The position numbers and the translations under genes were made by a program. Shown piece by piece: positions 30,584 to 39,496 of a stretch of DNA of 64,000 bases. This stretch comes from Prolixibacteraceae bacterium (lineage in GTDB: Bacteria; Bacteroidota; Bacteroidia; Bacteroidales; Prolixibacteraceae): NCBI GenBank assembly GCA_019720755.1, contig CP081303.1, positions 1,488,001 to 1,552,000 of the forward strand. Reading direction: 5' to 3'. The notes below the pieces were generated by a model, which worked only from the letters and a program-made list of their open reading frames with translations, ran no database searches and was not told the DNA's origin. The stretch's first letter is position 1; each line of letters opens with the position of its first letter.

Positions 30584-31564
30584 ATGACTATGAAAAAGAT
30601 AAAGTGGTTTTTGATGTTTGTATTGTCATTTTACTCCTATTGGGGTATTGCGCAAGAGACAAAACCATTAAAGAAGTTTACGAGTCTGGAAGTTGGAGAG
30701 ACGATCCATATCATTCTGAAATATGCAAAAAACCCTTCTTTAGAGATTCATGGCGATCCTGCATATCGATCAAGGGTTCGTGTAATCCAACAAGGACGAA
30801 GTTTGATTCTTACCCTTAAAAAAGAGTTGCGTCAAACCAACAACCACAATCATAAGAACTATCTCGTTCTTAACTCACCCGTTTTTAACAAGATCTCCCT
30901 TCATGGTTATAGTCATCTAGATGTGGACTATCATTCTAATTTTGGTTCTATGCTTAAAATTGTTCAAAAAGGAAGTGCTACGATAAAAGGCAAGATTCAA
31001 GTGAAAAGATTTGAAAATGAGGTATATGGAGCAAGTGCTTGTAATTTAGAGGTGTTGTGTAATAGGTTAATTGTCAAAAGTCTTGGTTCTGGTACTATTG
31101 ATCTGAAGACCTCGTGTCAACAATTTAATTTTACCAATGTAGGTTCTTCGCGTTGTAACTTATCGTTTAAAGCCCAATCAGGGATATTGGATTTAGATGG
31201 GGTTGGAGTCGTTCAAGGAAGAATGGAAGTCTCTAATTTAAAGTGTTATAATAATAATACAGGTGACTTATTAATTGACGTACTCTCTAGTCGTTTTGAT
31301 TTGATACAAAGTACCATGTCAATATCTAAACTACGTGGAAGTGCAGGCCTTTTTTCTGTTCAAACAGTTTTTGGTAATGTTTATGCTAAAAGATTGGCCT
31401 CTCAAGTGTGTTATGTGGATATTGCAAGCGACGCATCTGTTTATCTAGGGGATACAAAGAAGCTTCATGCAATTGTACGTCCTAAAGGTATGGTCTATTA
31501 TCAAGGAACTCCACATGTTAATGTTCCTATTGAGATGAGTTCACGTGTAAAGAGGGTACAGTAG
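30584..31564 (+). CDS. GIN-domain (DUF2807) protein 1
   Basis: This 326-residue protein has a signal peptide ending near GIAQ (residue 24) and a DUF2807 'head GIN' domain, a right-handed beta-helix-like fold found in secreted or surface proteins of Bacteroidota. The domain starts with KKFTSLEVGETIHIILKY and the characteristic LEIHGDPAYRSRVRV strand. Successive rungs carry small residues at one position: KGSATIKG, YGASACNL, LGSGTIDL, VGSSRCNL. It has no C-terminal tail. It is the first of three tandem paralogues (326, 450 and 480 residues). The function of the family is unknown. Confidence 0.85.
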   Translation: MTMKKIKWFLMFVLSFYSYWGIAQETKPLKKFTSLEVGETIHIILKYAKNPSLEIHGDPAYRSRVRVIQQGRSLILTLKKELRQTNNHNHKNYLVLNSPVFNKISLHGYSHLDVDYHSNFGSMLKIVQKGSATIKGKIQVKRFENEVYGASACNLEVLCNRLIVKSLGSGTIDLKTSCQQFNFTNVGSSRCNLSFKAQSGILDLDGVGVVQGRMEVSNLKCYNNNTGDLLIDVLSSRFDLIQSTMSISKLRGSAGLFSVQTVFGNVYAKRLASQVCYVDIASDASVYLGDTKKLHAIVRPKGMVYYQGTPHVNVPIEMSSRVKRVQ

Positions 31565-31876
31565 ATGACTGATGATAATGATTGTTGGAGGGAGAGGAAA
31601 AGTATTAAAAATGACATTAATTTGTGTCTTAATAGATACTATCTATAATTAAAGAAATATAGATATGCTTAGATTCTAAAAATCATAGGGTAGAGTCGTT
31701 TTAGATTTAATATATTTAACAAAAAGGACATTTTGTTGCAATCGCTTGTTTGTTGATAATCAGGGGCTGTTTTTGTGATAATACCAAAATAGTGATAATA
31801 TCTTATTAAATTATGTAACGTTTTGTTCTTTGTTGCGTCTTAGGTATAGAGTAATATTAAAAAAACAAAGATTGAT
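31565..31876. other. Intergenic region between GIN 1 and GIN 2
   Basis: This is AT-rich sequence with no strong terminator after the first GIN gene and no ORF. A promoter for the second GIN gene probably lies in its last 100 bp, but I see no clear box. Confidence 0.4.
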
Positions 31877-33229
31877 ATGAAAACATTAAAACTTCTTTCT
31901 ATTATTACCCTGCTTTGGGTTGGTGTGGTTGCCTCATCTATAGCACAAGTGCGAAAGAACATAGCTCCGTTTCAGACTCTTGTAGTAGAGGACATTGTGA
32001 ATGTAGAGGTTCATTATAGTAAAACACCATATGTTGAAGTATATGGAAGTCAAGAATTTCTTAAAGTCGTACGTGTTTCATCAAAAGGAACGACGTTAAG
32101 ATGTTATATAAATGGTAAATTCAAAAGCAAAAAGAGAGAGAATCAACCTAAAAATCGTATTGTTTTATATACGCCATCATTTCTTAGAATTGAAATGCAA
32201 GATGCTACAGACGTCACTTTAATGGATCACTTTGTTTTAGAAGATCGATTTGAGTTAAATCAAGAAGCTGCATCTGATTTCACCGGAGTAGTAAGTGCGG
32301 AGAATGTGACAATCGATTTAGAGGATGCCAGTGATTGTAACTTGACAGTGAAAAAATGTGACTATCTACGTGTACATGCTGAGGACGCCAGCGATGTTGA
32401 ATTAAAGTCTTTAGCGAATGAGTTCTTCTTATTTGCACGTGATGCTTCCGATTGTAATCTTGATGTCGTGGCAGAGACAGGAGAGATTGTTTCAAAAGAT
32501 GCTTCTGATGTTGAGGGTAACTTAAAGATTGCAAATCTAAAGTGTTCGACTGCTAGTAGTAGTGACCTTGATCTAAATACGCAATCTGATCGTGTCGAAT
32601 TAAACCTAAATGGAATCTCGGATTCCCATTTGTCAGGAAAAACAGGTATCCTTGTGGTAAATACCAAAACCGCAGATTTAGATGCGAAAGGACTCATTTC
32701 TGAAGTGTGTTTTGTTAAAATTGACGATAATGCAAAAGTGAAGGTCCATGCTACGAAAAAAATTAATGCAATTGTAAATAAGAGAGGTAAGTTAGAGTAT
32801 ACTGGCTCTCCTAAGGTTCAATTTGGTAGTCGTTTTGAAAGAAATGTTTCTAATATCGAGAATACGGTTTCGAAGGAGGCCTCTAAGGTTATTTCTGATA
32901 TTAAGACTGGGAGCGAAAAATGGTTCGATGAGAATAAAAACAAGGATAATAATCCTGATGATATTGATAGTTTCAATACATCGACTGATCAACCTTCAAA
33001 ATCATGGCTTGATCAAAATAAAAATGAGACTTCCGACGACTTTACAAGAGAAGACATAAGAGATATCGCCGATGATGTGAAAGAAGAGATTGTAATGGCC
33101 TCTAAAGATGTGGAGGCCTGGTATAAGGCAAACCTAGACTCGGATGTAAAGAAAGTATCTAAGAAGGTTAAAATAAAAACGAACATGGCTTATGATAAAG
33201 CGGAAGCCTTTTTTGCAAAGAATTTTTAG
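31877..33229 (+). CDS. GIN-domain (DUF2807) protein 2 with Asp ladder and charged tail
   Basis: This 450-residue protein has a signal peptide ending SSIAQ (residue 24). The DUF2807 domain spans about 30-315. Its rungs carry acidic DASD at the position that is Ser/Gly in paralogue 1: AASDFTG, EDASDCNL, EDASDVEL, RDASDCNL, KDASDVEG. A regular column of Asp on a beta-helix face could bind metal ions or basic partners; this is inferred. The C-terminal 130 residues are charged and repeat an aromatic motif: EKWFDENKNK, KSWLDQNKNE, EAWYKANLDS, EAFFAKNF. A strong terminator follows. No sorting signal is seen. Confidence 0.85.
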   Translation: MKTLKLLSIITLLWVGVVASSIAQVRKNIAPFQTLVVEDIVNVEVHYSKTPYVEVYGSQEFLKVVRVSSKGTTLRCYINGKFKSKKRENQPKNRIVLYTPSFLRIEMQDATDVTLMDHFVLEDRFELNQEAASDFTGVVSAENVTIDLEDASDCNLTVKKCDYLRVHAEDASDVELKSLANEFFLFARDASDCNLDVVAETGEIVSKDASDVEGNLKIANLKCSTASSSDLDLNTQSDRVELNLNGISDSHLSGKTGILVVNTKTADLDAKGLISEVCFVKIDDNAKVKVHATKKINAIVNKRGKLEYTGSPKVQFGSRFERNVSNIENTVSKEASKVISDIKTGSEKWFDENKNKDNNPDDIDSFNTSTDQPSKSWLDQNKNETSDDFTREDIRDIADDVKEEIVMASKDVEAWYKANLDSDVKKVSKKVKIKTNMAYDKAEAFFAKNF

Positions 33230-33266
33230 TCTTGAATGGTTATCGTATTTATAATTTAGCATAAGG

Positions 33267-33296
33267 GAGTGTCTTTCGTAGACACTCTTTTTTTTG
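33267..33296 (+). terminator. Terminator of GIN 2
   Basis: GAGTGTCT and AGACACTC form the stem around a TTCGT loop, followed by eight T residues. Confidence 0.9.
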
Positions 33297-33538
33297 CTCA
33301 TAATATGATGATTTGGAAACCTTATCTAAGGTGTTTGTGTGCAAACCTATTGATTGTGAGTTTTCTGTGTTTGATGTTTGTTGAATTGTACTATGTTTTT
33401 TCATTATTCGTGTGACTTCAATATAGGAAAATATTCTAATGTGTGATATTTAATATAGCCCAAAATAAATATCTTGTTAAAATATGTAACTTTCCTTTGA
33501 GGTGCACGTCATACATGTAGTAACTTAAATGTAATGAT

Positions 33539-34981
33539 ATGAAAAGACTTAAACATCTTACAATTTTGCTCTATATTATCGGGGCTGTTTGTACTCCAAC
33601 ATTTGCTCAAGAAAAGCAAGTTATTGCTTCTTTTGATAGGCTCATTGTTGATAATAATATAAAAGTGGAGATTCATCATGCAGAGGATCCCTATGTAGAG
33701 ATATTTGGTAGTCCAAATTTTCTCGATAAATTGAAGGTTCAATCTGATAATGGTACGCTACGGTGTTATTTCGATAAAAGTTTTCGTGTGACAGAAGAAG
33801 AGGTTGCTTCCAAAAACCATATCGTGCTCTATACTCCAATATTTCGTAAAATGCTAGTACGTAATACTGCGACTGTAGTATTCAAGGAGAAATTCGATTT
33901 TGGAGATCACTTCGATATGGCTCAAGAAAATGCTTCTAAAGTTAGGGGAGAATTTAGTGCGAAAGAAATTAAAATGGTTGCGATAAATGCTAGTTCCAAT
34001 AAGTTGATTATTCGAAGTGAGCTGCTTGATGTAGCAGCAAGTAACGCAAGTAATGTGGATCTAAATGCTACCAGTAACAAGTTTAATATTATTGCTAAGA
34101 ATGCCTCCAGTTGTAAATTAAATGTGTCAGCGAAGAGTGGTCGTATTGCAACTATGAATGTTTCTAAGATCAAGGGAGTTGTATCCATTGGGAGTTTAAA
34201 GTGTGTTACGAATTCAAATAGTAGGCTAACTTTAGACATAGAATCGAAGCGAGTAGATGCAAATATAACAGGGCTTTCAGATGTTGAATTTTCGGGAAAG
34301 ACTAGCTCTCTATTCTTGAATACAGACAAAACAGATATAGATGCCCGAAAGCTCAAATCAGAGGTGTGTTATGTGAAAGTATTTGGAAAAGCTTCTGTCT
34401 CGGTATATGCTACACAAAAGATCAATGCTTTGGTGAATTCAAAAGGTAACTTGAAGTGTTATGGAACGGCAAAGGTTCAATGTTCAAAAAATACGAAAGG
34501 TCATGTAGAACGATTCTCTAACGAGACGTCCATACTACCGAACCAACATAAGGTGGACGATAAATTCGTGAGTTTTTTTAAAGGCAAATACAAGGTTCAG
34601 GATGGTTATGATAGAACCGATCTTTTGGAACAATTCTTCTTAGGTAAACGTAAGGTTAGGATGCCGAAAAAATCGTATGCTAATATGGAGCAGTTTTTCA
34701 AAGGAGAAAAGAATGTTCAGTATAGCCTAAATACAAGCGACCTTGTAAAGCCGGTCGATGAGGAGAATGATAAAAGAAGATATCGTAATGATCCTAAAGA
34801 TGCTGCAGAGCAATTCTTTAAAGGTCGTTATAAAGGTGAAAGACGAAATAATCCTGATGATGCTACAGAGCAATTCTTTAAAAGAAACTATAAAGGTAAA
34901 AAGCGTAATACCCCTGAAGGTGATGCAGAACAATTCTTTAAAGGAAACTATAAGAGGGATTCGAAGAAAGCAATAAGCTAA
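33539..34981 (+). CDS. GIN-domain (DUF2807) protein 3 with Asn ladder and FF-repeat tail
   Basis: This 480-residue protein has a signal peptide ending PTFAQ (residue 23). The DUF2807 domain spans about 28-325 and carries NAS at the rung position that is DASD in paralogue 2: ENASKVRG, INASSNKL, SNASNVDL, KNASSCKL. From about residue 343 a basic tail repeats an aromatic motif at least six times: VSFFKGKYK, EQFFLGKRK, EQFFKGEKN, EQFFKGRYK, EQFFKRNYK, EQFFKGNYK. Spacers are 15-35 residues with N-x-P/D stretches. The tail is rich in Lys/Arg, so it contrasts with the more acidic tail of paralogue 2. Function unknown. Confidence 0.85.
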   Translation: MKRLKHLTILLYIIGAVCTPTFAQEKQVIASFDRLIVDNNIKVEIHHAEDPYVEIFGSPNFLDKLKVQSDNGTLRCYFDKSFRVTEEEVASKNHIVLYTPIFRKMLVRNTATVVFKEKFDFGDHFDMAQENASKVRGEFSAKEIKMVAINASSNKLIIRSELLDVAASNASNVDLNATSNKFNIIAKNASSCKLNVSAKSGRIATMNVSKIKGVVSIGSLKCVTNSNSRLTLDIESKRVDANITGLSDVEFSGKTSSLFLNTDKTDIDARKLKSEVCYVKVFGKASVSVYATQKINALVNSKGNLKCYGTAKVQCSKNTKGHVERFSNETSILPNQHKVDDKFVSFFKGKYKVQDGYDRTDLLEQFFLGKRKVRMPKKSYANMEQFFKGEKNVQYSLNTSDLVKPVDEENDKRRYRNDPKDAAEQFFKGRYKGERRNNPDDATEQFFKRNYKGKKRNTPEGDAEQFFKGNYKRDSKKAIS

Positions 34982-35220
34982 AGATTAGATTCTTTTTACG
35001 AACTAGATAGAAAATAAACGATATTTAGAGTCGCAGCGACGTGGGGTAATTCTAATGATTCTTCTAAAATTATTTTAGATGGGTATCATCAGAAGATAAC
35101 TATATATTGCTTTTCGTTGAAGTAGATCAGAATTTAATGAATGTGATATCTCAAAAAGTGTCTTGGTATTTGTCTAGGGGAGGGCTGAATCCGAAGATGT
35201 TTTTGTAAAGTGATATCTTT

Positions 35221-35267
35221 TTAAGAAGGCCTTTAATGATAATTCATTAAAAGGCCTTCTTTTATTT
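35221..35267. terminator. Bidirectional terminator between GIN 3 and the symporter
   Basis: AAGAAGGCCTTTAATGA pairs with TTCATTAAAAGGCCTTCTT (one bulge), with T-rich or A-rich sequence on both sides. The two flanking genes converge on it. Confidence 0.85.
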
Positions 35268-35292
35268 TAGACTACGATATTGTCAGAAATAT

Positions 35293-36645
35293 CTATTTCC
35301 CTCGAGAGATAAACGTTGCGGCACTAGATACTCCAAAAATATTGGTTGCAGTACGCCCCATATCGATAAGAGAGTCGATAGAGAGAACAAAAGTTAGTAC
35401 AACTCCCATGACTTGAGGAGACACTCCCATAATTGTCATTGCGGTAATCGCAGCAAAGGATGCGGTGCCTGGCAAACCTGCAATACCAAAAGAGGAGATA
35501 ACTACTGCTAATAGCATTGAGATGATAGATGCAACGGAGGTCAAATCTATATTTTCAAGTCCCATTTGATTGTTTACCCCTGTTGCCAAAACAATCATAA
35601 ACACTGGCCACATGGCTCCACAAGCATTCATTCCCATAGTAGTACCCAAAGATGCTGTTAAACTTGCAGTTTCTGCATCTACTCCTCTATTCTCCTCTAA
35701 GCATTTAATAGTCACCGGTAGTGTCGCCCCACTTGATTGGGTAGAAAATCCTGTGATGAGTGCTGGCAACATTCCTTTTAGTTGTTCCCAAGGTTTTACT
35801 CCTCTAAAGGATAATACAATCAAATGCATCGCGAAGATGAATGCCATGGTAAGGTAGGCGATCCCCACAAATTGAAGTAGGTCTCCAAATAGGGAAGGAC
35901 CATTTTTAGCTACAGCCATAGTCATCAAAGAGAGCACCCCATAAGGAGTCCATTTGATAATAAAGGTAGTCATACTGTTTATGATTATCTGCAATGAACT
36001 CAATGCATTGATGGCTCTTTGCATCTCTTGAGGTTTTTTCTTCTGCATCTTTCTTATCGCGAGTCCCACTAGGAGTGCAACCACCAAAGTTCCTACAATA
36101 TTATTACTAGCAAATCCATCGAAGATAGAGGTTGGTATTTTTTGTGTTAGTCCATAGACGACTTTCCCAATGGAGGCATCACTTAGCGCATCAATTCTTT
36201 GAGAGTAGCCTTTTGCAATATGCGATGCCATAGAATCATCCACTTGAATTAGTGCCGGAAAGTTAAATATCTTGGACATAACCAAGGCGATAGATCCTGC
36301 TCCCAATACAGATGCAACAAAGTAGGTAATGATCTGGCGAAATTTCTTTCCTATATTTTCTTGGTCGTTGATCTTGACTAATGTATAGCAGATGGAGATG
36401 AAAACGATAGGTACGATCATTAATTTTAATCCACGGATATAGAGATTAGAGACTGTCTTAAAGTAATATACTAACTCTTTGTAGCTCTCCTGTGGAACCC
36501 ATCTGTATATTGCCCAGCCAAAAAGTACCCCTAAGCATATTGCAATCAAATTACGATAGTGAAATTTTACTCTTTTGACAGAAAATGTTTTTAAAAGATA
36601 CAGTAGGGCCACGAAAATTGCGAGGCATACGTAGATTGACAACAT
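35293..36645 (-). CDS. Dicarboxylate/amino acid:cation symporter
   Basis: This 450-residue inner-membrane protein is of the DAACS (glutamate/aspartate:Na+ or H+ symporter, GltP/DctA) family. It has about eight helices and two re-entrant hairpins. HP1 contains the serine-rich TGFSTQSSGATLPVTIKC (about 305-320) and the conserved unwound helix 7 segment is GTTMGMNACGAMWPVF. GIAGLPGTASF is HP2. The usual NMDGT is here NACGA, so substrate or ion coupling could differ. Length is normal. Monocistronic. Confidence 0.88.
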   Translation of the reverse strand: MLSIYVCLAIFVALLYLLKTFSVKRVKFHYRNLIAICLGVLFGWAIYRWVPQESYKELVYYFKTVSNLYIRGLKLMIVPIVFISICYTLVKINDQENIGKKFRQIITYFVASVLGAGSIALVMSKIFNFPALIQVDDSMASHIAKGYSQRIDALSDASIGKVVYGLTQKIPTSIFDGFASNNIVGTLVVALLVGLAIRKMQKKKPQEMQRAINALSSLQIIINSMTTFIIKWTPYGVLSLMTMAVAKNGPSLFGDLLQFVGIAYLTMAFIFAMHLIVLSFRGVKPWEQLKGMLPALITGFSTQSSGATLPVTIKCLEENRGVDAETASLTASLGTTMGMNACGAMWPVFMIVLATGVNNQMGLENIDLTSVASIISMLLAVVISSFGIAGLPGTASFAAITAMTIMGVSPQVMGVVLTFVLSIDSLIDMGRTATNIFGVSSAATFISRGK

Positions 36646-36881
36646 AGTTTTGGTCTTTATTTTTTCTTGTTTTATTACAAGTATAGAATCAATAAACTAA
36701 AAACAAAAGTCTTTAGTTCATTTTTTTGACCGACATGGTGTAATTTAATTTAGTATTTAGCTTTTGAAGAGTTTATATTGTTCTCTAAATGAATAATGTT
36801 TGAGGTGGATTTACTTCCTTGTCATGATATCATTACTTCATTATGAATGAGTCTGGTGGAGAGGAAGGATTGAGATAACTG

Positions 36882-36926
36882 AAAACTTCAAGATTGATCC
36901 ATAACAGACTGTAATCTTGAAGTTTC
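36882..36926 (-). terminator. Terminator of the EFR1-type gene
   Basis: AAACTTCAAGATT (36883-36895) pairs perfectly with AATCTTGAAGTTT (36913-36925), and T residues follow on the minus strand. Confidence 0.7.
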
Positions 36927-36936
36927 ATTGAAGTCT

Positions 36937-37674
36937 TTATGAAATAAATAGAGATGGTTGTACCTCTTTACTAAGGGTGAAGAGATGATTGATAATGGGT
37001 TCCATTGGAGTAGTTGTAAAGCTTAATGCATCTTGAGGACATGTCTTTATACAAGCTCCGCACATCAAACATTGTTTTACTTCGATCCCATCTAACTCTA
37101 GAATAGAAGGGTTGTCTACACTACATTTTCTGCGACATTTTCGACAGTCATTACACTTTAGTAAGTCTCGTTTGGGTTCGATAGCAACTGTTGGTAGAAG
37201 TTCTCTGTAGGGATGGTTTCCTGGAATAGCAAGAGGAGTCTGTCCTACATCTAGATCAATTTTATTGACCATCTTTAAGGCAAATGCTTTTAATTCGGCC
37301 CACTCTTCATTCGTAGGCCTATCAGTAGCGATAGGTTGTTGTGGTGTGGAGTATGAGTGGGGTGAAGCCACGGCTACCACTCCTAATACTGTATTATTGT
37401 TTTGTGTACACCAATCATAGAGTTCGATTAGGGCATCATCGATATGAATATTTCCAAATGTCTCTACAATAATCACACTTTTGTTGTAGAATGGGTGTGT
37501 CTCTAGCCAGTTCATATAGTCCACTGGGACCCTACCTTTGTATATAGGACATCCAATAATAACCAAATCATCGAGATTTGCGGGGGTGTTCGTCTTGATG
37601 TTGTCTAAAATAAAAGAGGCAACTTTTTTCGTGTTTCCCGTTGGAGAGAATACAGAAATATTACTCTTGTACAT
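36937..37674 (-). CDS. EFR1-type flavodoxin/ferredoxin protein
   Basis: This 245-residue protein combines an N-terminal flavodoxin-like domain with two 4Fe-4S motifs, as in the EFR1 family. The FMN phosphate loop is SPTGNTKKVA (about 10-19). Cys clusters at 175-190 (CNDCRKCRRKC, irregular) and 208-218 (CLMCGACIKTCP, a canonical CxxCxxCxxxCP). It probably carries electrons between soluble redox partners in the cytoplasm. It is complete; no operon partner is visible. Just upstream lies a 13-bp inverted repeat with a T-run. Confidence 0.85.
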   Translation of the reverse strand: MYKSNISVFSPTGNTKKVASFILDNIKTNTPANLDDLVIIGCPIYKGRVPVDYMNWLETHPFYNKSVIIVETFGNIHIDDALIELYDWCTQNNNTVLGVVAVASPHSYSTPQQPIATDRPTNEEWAELKAFALKMVNKIDLDVGQTPLAIPGNHPYRELLPTVAIEPKRDLLKCNDCRKCRRKCSVDNPSILELDGIEVKQCLMCGACIKTCPQDALSFTTTPMEPIINHLFTLSKEVQPSLFIS

Positions 37675-37712
37675 AAGTTTGAACTGTTTTAATTAGGGAT
37701 AATTATTATAAT

Positions 37713-37808
37713 AAAAAAAACAAAGATCTCGACCCTTTATTCCCATATGCTATAAATAGAATCAACAACAATGGTTTTTTACAAACAGTATTTGTATAAA
37801 GGGTCGAG
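37713..37808 (-). promoter_or_regulatory. Long-loop inverted repeat upstream of the EFR1-type gene
   Basis: CTCGACCCTTTAT (37728-37740) pairs perfectly with ATAAAGGGTCGAG (37796-37808) around a 55-base loop. On the minus strand a run of eight T residues follows 7 bases later, only ~40 bases before the ATG of the EFR1-type gene. It could be the distant terminator of the TRIC-type gene or an attenuator of the EFR1-type gene. Confidence 0.45.
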
Positions 37809-37997
37809 AATAGGATCGATAAGATTGAAAGACTTATGTAGAATGCTACATGAGCTTTCATTACTTCTTAAAATATCACCTTAAGTGTTAAGGTTTGTAA
37901 GAATTTACAATATCATCGATCTTTTTTTGTCCCCTTGCAGATGGGACAAAACTTATGTGTAATATTAAATAAATTATATGGGAATAGAAAGGTTATT

Positions 37998-38609
37998 CTA
38001 TCCTTTAAGATCGGATTTTGGTAAGGACCAATTGAATCTTACACTTAAAAGTCTGATTATAACAATTACAAGAGAGGTAATGGGTATAATTACATTCTCA
38101 TTGTAGTTTAAATAGTGTAATAGTGTGTAAAATATCCCTCCTGTGATACATGCTGTTGCATAGATCTCTCGATGAAATATAAGAGGAATATCGTTGCAAA
38201 AGACATCTCGAAGTACTCCTCCAACGACTGCCGTAGATACCCCCATCATAATGGCACTATAAGAAGGTAATCCATATTCCAAGCCTTTTCCCACACCAAT
38301 GACCGTAAAGATGGCAATCCCAATGGTATCGAAAAGAAATAACGTTTTCTTTAGTCGAAGAACTCGTCTCTTAAAAAGAATCGTGAGTAAGAATCCGATG
38401 AAGATGGCCAATAAATAATATGGGGTTTTCATCCAAGTTACAGGGGTTGATCCGATGAGGCAATCTCTTACTGTTCCACCTCCCACTGCCGTTACAGCCG
38501 CAATAAATAATGCCCCAAATAGGTCAAATCGCTTCTCCATGGCCGATAAAGTCCCAGAGATCGCAAACGCTACAGTACCAATTAAGTCTAGCGTATAAAC
38601 TAAATCCAT
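37998..38609 (-). CDS. TRIC cation channel family protein (UPF0126/YadS)
   Basis: This 203-residue membrane protein has two repeats of three helices plus a seventh, typical of the bacterial TRIC (YadS) family of trimeric cation channels. The two conserved glycine-rich signatures are visible: AVTAVGGGTVRDCLIG (about 38-53) and VSTAVVGGVLRDVFCNDIP (about 124-142). It should sit in the inner membrane and pass K+ or similar ions. It follows the small gene at 38638 after a short gap, so the two may be co-transcribed. Confidence 0.9.
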   Translation of the reverse strand: MDLVYTLDLIGTVAFAISGTLSAMEKRFDLFGALFIAAVTAVGGGTVRDCLIGSTPVTWMKTPYYLLAIFIGFLLTILFKRRVLRLKKTLFLFDTIGIAIFTVIGVGKGLEYGLPSYSAIMMGVSTAVVGGVLRDVFCNDIPLIFHREIYATACITGGIFYTLLHYLNYNENVIIPITSLVIVIIRLLSVRFNWSLPKSDLKG

Positions 38610-38637
38610 AAAAGGAGTGCTATAGAATTAAAAAATA

Positions 38638-39033
38638 TTATAATTCACTCTCTGACTCTGGGAATCTCTCCATTACAAAGACTCCACAAGTACCTTGATC
38701 ATCAATACTAGCCCCAACAATCTTACCTTCCTCTGTGAAAGTCCCTTCCCATTGGTCTAATTCATAATGTATTGGTTCTAGAGAATACAGGATGTTTGAT
38801 TTAACACTTCGGAAACGAAATGAATCTCCATCGACTTCCCCTTCAATTTGATGTTCAACAACAAAAGAAGCATCTCCTTCGATCTGTTCCGTTACCTTGA
38901 TCTTACCAACAACTTGATCGTCTTTCACTTTCAATAGTGCATAGCCAGTGTCGCTGCCCATTCCAAAGTCTTCATTAAATCTCCATTTTCCTGCGATTTT
39001 ATGAAGTACAGATGTTTCTTGATTATGGTTCAT
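38638..39033 (-). CDS. Hypothetical protein (131 aa)
   Basis: This 131-residue acidic cytoplasmic protein has regularly alternating strands (GYALLKVKDDQVVGKIKV, FRFRSVKSNILYS) that suggest a small beta-barrel or lipocalin-like fold. I recognise no family. It is probably the first gene of an operon with the TRIC-type channel (28 bp spacing). Confidence 0.6.
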   Translation of the reverse strand: MNHNQETSVLHKIAGKWRFNEDFGMGSDTGYALLKVKDDQVVGKIKVTEQIEGDASFVVEHQIEGEVDGDSFRFRSVKSNILYSLEPIHYELDQWEGTFTEEGKIVGASIDDQGTCGVFVMERFPESESEL

Positions 39034-39270
39034 ATAAATTTATAAAAGAAAAATACAATCTATATTTTTATTCATTTTAAACTGCGTCAAAGGTACATTT
39101 TTTTCTCATTTTCAAAATATAAATCTTCTTTATTGTTTTCAAAATAGATGTTACCGAATTGTTAATAAACGGGACTTTTTTGTTTTGTATTGCTTGTGTA
39201 TTTGGATCTGTGCTGTTAATTTGATATGTTTGAAGTGCAAGTCGAAGATCAACCCTGTTTAGATCTGTTG

Positions 39271-39377
39271 ATTATGTAGAAGAGAGGAGAGACTAGGCTC
39301 AATGAATCTCTGACAACCTATTTTGATAATAAACGGTTTTAATTGCCAAAACAAGGTGCCAATACCTAGATCATAAT
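39271..39377 (+). promoter_or_regulatory. SAM-I (S-box) riboswitch
   Basis: The segment holds the S-box core in order: AGAGGAGAGACTAGGCTC (helix P2 and kink-turn), AATGAATCTCTGACAACC (pairing back, with the conserved CAACC), and AAGGTGCCAATACC (P4 region). The closing helix P1 is ATTATG (39271-39276) with CATAAT (39372-39377). It lies upstream of an aspartokinase-metY-metA operon, which fits control by S-adenosylmethionine. Part of P1's 3' strand (39369-39376) can instead pair with 39394-39401, giving the usual mutually exclusive structures. Confidence 0.85.
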
Positions 39378-39395
39378 GAATAAAAAAAAGAGTTT

Positions 39396-39443
39396 ATGAT
39401 CACGATGACAACGATAACACGAACGAGTATCTCCATGCTCTAG
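39396..39443 (+). CDS. Putative Thr/Ile/Met-rich leader peptide
   Basis: The ORF ATG...TAG encodes MITMTTITRTSISML (15 residues): five Thr, three Ile and three Met. A shorter version could start at 39405. It lies between the SAM riboswitch and the aspartokinase gene, and its stop codon overlaps the base of a 12-bp hairpin. Thr/Ile-rich leaders are known from the enterobacterial thr operon, where ribosome stalling controls attenuation. Here Met codons are added, matching the aspartate-family end products. No strong ribosome-binding site is seen, as expected in Bacteroidota. Translation is not proven. Confidence 0.55.
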   Translation: MITMTTITRTSISML

Positions 39444-39496
39444 CCTTCAACCAGCTAGTTTTAGATAAAAAACACTACCACGTTGGTTCGAAGGCT
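39442..39496 (+). promoter_or_regulatory. Candidate attenuator hairpin
   Basis: AGCCTTCAACCA (39442-39453) pairs with TGGTTCGAAGGCT (39484-39496) with one bulged C, around a 30-base loop. It begins at the leader peptide stop codon and ends 58 bases before the aspartokinase start. No T-run follows directly, so it may act on translation, with a factor, or as an anti-structure rather than as an intrinsic terminator. Confidence 0.55.
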
